DNA of 32,871 bases, from contig JBJTWS010000120.1 of the NCBI GenBank assembly GCA_046081905.1, positions 1-32,871 on the forward strand. Direction: 5' to 3'. This document shows, one piece after another, positions 30,562 through 32,871 of the stretch (its first letter is position 1; the number at the start of each line of letters is the position of its first letter). The stretch comes from CBW1002 sp046081905 (GTDB lineage Bacteria; Cyanobacteriota; Cyanobacteriia; PCC-6307; Cyanobiaceae). Under the pieces are notes generated by a model, which saw only the letters and a list, made by a program, of their open reading frames with translations, ran no database searches and was not told where the DNA came from. The translations under genes and the position numbers were made by a program.

Positions 30562-31008
30562 ATGGCACCCGCCGCCAGTCGCCGCAGTCCGTCCCTCCCC
30601 GAGGCACCCCTCTGGGTGCCGTGGCTGCTGGTGGGCATCTCCACGATGCTGGCGGTGCTGTTCGTGCTGCTGCTGGGCAAGTACCGCGAACAGAGCCGCA
30701 ACCTGCGCCTGCTGCGCGACCGGGTGGAAGGCCTGGAGAATTCCCGCGCCCTGGAGCGCACTACGATCCTCGAGCAGCAGCTGCGCAGCACCTCGGAACG
30801 GCTGCGCAAGCTGGAGCGCCTCGAAGGCTCCGTGAGCGGACTGGGGGGCCAGGTGGAGCGGCTGCGCTTCGAGATCCGCCAGCTCAGCCGGGGGCAGCTG
30901 CCCCCGGAGCTGGACAGTCCCCCGGCGGTGGAGCCGCCCGCCTCCTCTCCCGCCGCCCCCAGTGCCCCGGCGGCGCCCACGCCGGCGCGCCCCGGCGCCG
31001 CTCCCTAG
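30562..31008 (+). CDS. Membrane-anchored coiled-coil protein of unknown function
   Basis: A 148-residue protein: a short leader, one membrane segment (about 17-38, WVPWLLVGISTMLAVLFVLLLG), a charged coiled coil (about 42-110, with heptad-like Leu spacing in LRLLRDRVEGLENSRALERTTILEQQLRSTSERLRKLERLEG), and a Pro/Ala/Ser-rich tail of about 35 residues. No enzyme motif is present. It follows the ATP-grasp gene after 99 nt, a gap that holds no other gene and no clear promoter. Its TAG stop shares the sequence CTAG with the stop of the convergent permease gene. It is real by composition and membrane/coil pattern, but its function is unknown. Confidence 0.7.
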   Translation: MAPAASRRSPSLPEAPLWVPWLLVGISTMLAVLFVLLLGKYREQSRNLRLLRDRVEGLENSRALERTTILEQQLRSTSERLRKLERLEGSVSGLGGQVERLRFEIRQLSRGQLPPELDSPPAVEPPASSPAAPSAPAAPTPARPGAAP

Positions 31009-31838
31009 CCCTTCACCGCATCGGCGCTGGCGTTGGGGAGGATGTAGCGCTGCAGGGCGATGAACAGCACCAGCACCGGCAGGATCGACACGATCGAGCC
31101 CGCCGCCACCAGCCGCCAGTCGAGCGAGAAGCTGCTGGCCAGCTGCTGCAGCCCCAGGGGCAGGGTGTAGAGGTTCGGGTCATCGAGGATCACCAGGGGC
31201 CAGAGGAAATCGCTCCAGGTGCCGATGAACACGAACATCGCCAGGGTGATCAGATCAGCCCGCGCCGCCGGGATCATCACGTTCCACCATTCCCCCAGGG
31301 GGGTGCAGCCATCGATGCGGGCGGCCTCCTCCAGTTCCACCGGCACCCCCAGGAAGCTCTGGCGCAGCAGGAAGATGCCGAAGGCGGTGGCCGCCTGGGG
31401 CAGGATCAGGGCCCAGAGGGTGTTGCGCAGGCCGATCTGCACCATCAGCAGATAGAGCGGGATCATCACCACCTGAAAGGGGATCAGGATCGTGGCCACC
31501 ACCAGGGCCAGCACCAGGCCGCGGCCGGCGAAGCGCAGCAGGGCCAGCGGGTAGGCCGCCAGGGAGCAGAACAGCAGGTTGGCCACCAACCCCAGGGCAC
31601 TCACGATGGCGCTGTTGCGCAGGTAGAGGCCCAGGGGGTTCTCGCTGAACAGGCGGCCGTAGGCCTGCAGGCTCGGCTGGGAGGGCCACAGGGCCGGCGG
31701 GCTGGTGAAGATGTCCTCGGCGGGTCCCTTCAGGGAGGTGCTCACCAGCCACAGCAGGGGCAACAGCAGCAGCAGGGCGAGGGCCAGAAGCCCTGCGAGA
31801 TGCAGGGCCACGGACCAGCGGGAGCGCGGCGTTGCCAT
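31005..31838 (-). CDS. Carbohydrate ABC transporter permease, MalG/UgpE/GgtD type
   Basis: Inner-membrane subunit of a binding-protein-dependent sugar importer. The 277-residue protein has six membrane spans and the EAA loop ELEEAARIDGCTPLGEWWNVMIPAARADL, which contacts the ATPase. The start RWSVALHLAGLLALALLLLLPLLWLVSTSLKGPAEDIFTSPP and the NTLWALILPQAATAFGIFLLRQSF region are typical of the MalG subfamily. The substrate could be glucosylglycerol, sucrose or trehalose (Ggt-like systems are common in marine-type Synechococcus), but that is inference. The partner permease, binding protein and ATPase are not in the window; the neighbours are leuA (13 nt upstream) and the convergent coiled-coil gene. 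The ATG at 31838 fits the family start. Confidence 0.9.
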   Translation of the reverse strand: MATPRSRWSVALHLAGLLALALLLLLPLLWLVSTSLKGPAEDIFTSPPALWPSQPSLQAYGRLFSENPLGLYLRNSAIVSALGLVANLLFCSLAAYPLALLRFAGRGLVLALVVATILIPFQVVMIPLYLLMVQIGLRNTLWALILPQAATAFGIFLLRQSFLGVPVELEEAARIDGCTPLGEWWNVMIPAARADLITLAMFVFIGTWSDFLWPLVILDDPNLYTLPLGLQQLASSFSLDWRLVAAGSIVSILPVLVLFIALQRYILPNASADAVKG

Positions 31839-31851
31839 GGGGGCCGGGGGA

Positions 31852-32871
31852 TCAGAGGTGGGGCCGTTCGGCCGGGGTGAGATCCCCCACCGGCAGGGGG
31901 GTCTTCTGCGGATGCAGGGGGGTGCGCTGGGTGCCGGCGATCAGGCGGTTGAGGGCGTTCACGAAGGCCTGGGCCGCCGCCACCACGATGTCGGTGTCGG
32001 CGGCGTGGCCGGAGTAGAGCACCCCATCGGCCCGCAGGCGGATCGTCACCTCCCCCATCGCATCGATGCCCTCGGTGACCGACTTGACGCTGAACTCCAC
32101 CAGGTCATTGGGCACCCCCGCCAGCTGGTTGAGCGCCTGGCAGACCGCATCCACCGGGCCGGTGCCGATGCAGGCGGCGCTGCGCTCCTCGCCGCCGGCC
32201 GCCTCCACGGTGACGGTGGCTGTGGGCAGCAGGCCGGTGCCGCAGCTTACCTGCACGCGGCGCAGCAGAAAGGTGGCCTGGTCGCCCTGCTGCACCTGCT
32301 CGCTGACGATCGCTTCGAGATCGCGGTCGCTGATCTCGCGCTTGCGATCGGCCAGCTCCTTGAAGCGCAGGAAGGCATCGTTGAGGTCTTCCCCCTCCAG
32401 CTGGTAGCCGAGCTCCTCGAGGCGGGCGCGGAAGGCGCTGCGGCCGGAGAGCTTGCCCAGGGAAATGCGGTTGTCGGCCAGGCCGACCGTGCGGGCATCG
32501 ATGATTTCGTAGGTGAGGCGGTTCTTGAGCACGCCGTCCTGGTGGATGCCGGATTCGTGAGCGAAGGCGTTGGCGCCCACGATCGCCTTGTTGGGCTGCA
32601 CCGCCATGCCGGTGAGGTTGCTCACCAGGCGGGAGGTTTTGGTGATCTCTTCGGTGCGCACGCCGGTGAGCGGCTCGGGGCTCTCAGGGGGCCGGCCGAG
32701 GAAGGGGTTGAAGTAGCTGCGGCGCACGTGCAGCGCCATCACCAGCTCCTCGAGCGAGGCGTTGCCGGCCCGCTCGCCGATGCCGTTGATCGTGCACTCC
32801 AGCTGGCGGGCACCGTTTTTCACCGCCTCGAGGAAATTGGCCACCGCCAGACCCAGATCGTTGTGGCCGTG
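31852..32871 (-). CDS. leuA: 2-isopropylmalate synthase (partial, 3' part)
   Basis: First committed step of leucine synthesis: acetyl-CoA + 2-oxoisovalerate to 2-isopropylmalate. The window holds the last 339 codons; the start lies beyond the right edge. The visible part begins at HGHNDLGL, whose histidines bind the metal, then ECTINGIGERAGNASLEELVMAL, NAFAHESGIHQDGVLKN and ISLGKLSGRSAF of the linker, and the C-terminal leucine-responsive regulatory domain (about the last 130 residues, VSCGTGLLPTATVTVEA ... DTDIVVAAAQAFVNALNRL). The tail ends in AERPHL. The frame is intact to the window edge. The ABC permease gene follows 13 nt downstream on the same strand. Confidence 0.97.
   Translation of the reverse strand, partial: HGHNDLGLAVANFLEAVKNGARQLECTINGIGERAGNASLEELVMALHVRRSYFNPFLGRPPESPEPLTGVRTEEITKTSRLVSNLTGMAVQPNKAIVGANAFAHESGIHQDGVLKNRLTYEIIDARTVGLADNRISLGKLSGRSAFRARLEELGYQLEGEDLNDAFLRFKELADRKREISDRDLEAIVSEQVQQGDQATFLLRRVQVSCGTGLLPTATVTVEAAGGEERSAACIGTGPVDAVCQALNQLAGVPNDLVEFSVKSVTEGIDAMGEVTIRLRADGVLYSGHAADTDIVVAAAQAFVNALNRLIAGTQRTPLHPQKTPLPVGDLTPAERPHL

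Noticed and set aside
30506..30835. An ATG with GAGGAG upstream opening a 109-codon frame
   Set aside because: The product is Cys/Trp/Ser-rich, typical of a frame-shifted shadow, and overlaps the membrane coiled-coil gene, which has the sensible composition.
1..32871. Mobile elements, prophage genes, CRISPR repeats or toxin-antitoxin pairs
   Set aside because: No transposase, integrase, phage structural, Cas or typical toxin/antitoxin sequence was recognised, and no regularly spaced repeats were seen.

Overview
The window comes from a very GC-rich cyanobacterium, most likely a freshwater, estuarine or coastal picocyanobacterium of the Cyanobium / Synechococcus subcluster 5 type. The signs are a ferredoxin-NADP reductase carrying an N-terminal phycobilisome-linker (CpcD-type) domain, the clock kinase SasA, a BciB-type divinyl chlorophyllide reductase, a CpcS/CpeS-like protein, the zwf-opcA pair and a group 2 sigma factor. 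The genes are tightly packed: many overlap by 4 nt (ATGA, GTGA, TTGA), no gap exceeds about 260 nt, and most genes look like core genome. I see no insertion sequence, prophage, CRISPR array, integrase or island of foreign composition.

Layout. 1-5.2 kb: 5' end of a group 2 sigma factor (minus), divergent from rluB and a RodZ-like gene (plus), which converge on bciB-malQ (minus). 5.2-9.2 kb: an LCP-family protein, an unrecognised gene (minus), prs and a family-10-like glycosidase. 9.2-12.9 kb (minus): aminopeptidase N, a small secreted protein and a CpcS-like lyase. 13.1-14.6 kb: sasA and tRNA-Glu(TTC). 14.7-16.6 kb: a START-like (SRPBCC) protein divergent from petH, which ends in a strong terminator. 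16.7-22.8 kb (plus): zwf, opcA, cobB, acylphosphatase, histidine phosphatase and a GAP/LysE-like membrane protein. 22.7-26.8 kb (minus): folD, crtE, a divergent PAP2 protein and a RecD/Dda-like helicase. 26.9-31.0 kb (plus): a PgpH-type HD phosphodiesterase, an ATP-grasp protein related to PGM1 peptide ligases and a membrane-anchored coiled-coil protein. 31.0-32.9 kb (minus): a sugar ABC permease and the 3' part of leuA.

How they fit together. Several genes serve night-time carbon metabolism and its control: malQ (glycogen/maltodextrin), zwf and opcA (oxidative pentose phosphate pathway), petH (NADPH exchange), sasA (clock output) and a probable c-di-AMP phosphodiesterase. A second theme is pigments and isoprenoids: bciB, crtE with a translationally coupled PAP2-like gene, and the CpcS-like protein. 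The least understood parts are the ATP-grasp gene 5 nt behind the HD phosphodiesterase, the crtE/PAP2/helicase overlap chain, the unrecognised gene at 6274-6831, and a set of convergent gene ends where low-complexity protein tails are encoded antisense to each other. No wholly new multi-gene system is evident. The best candidate for one is 26.9-31.0 kb.
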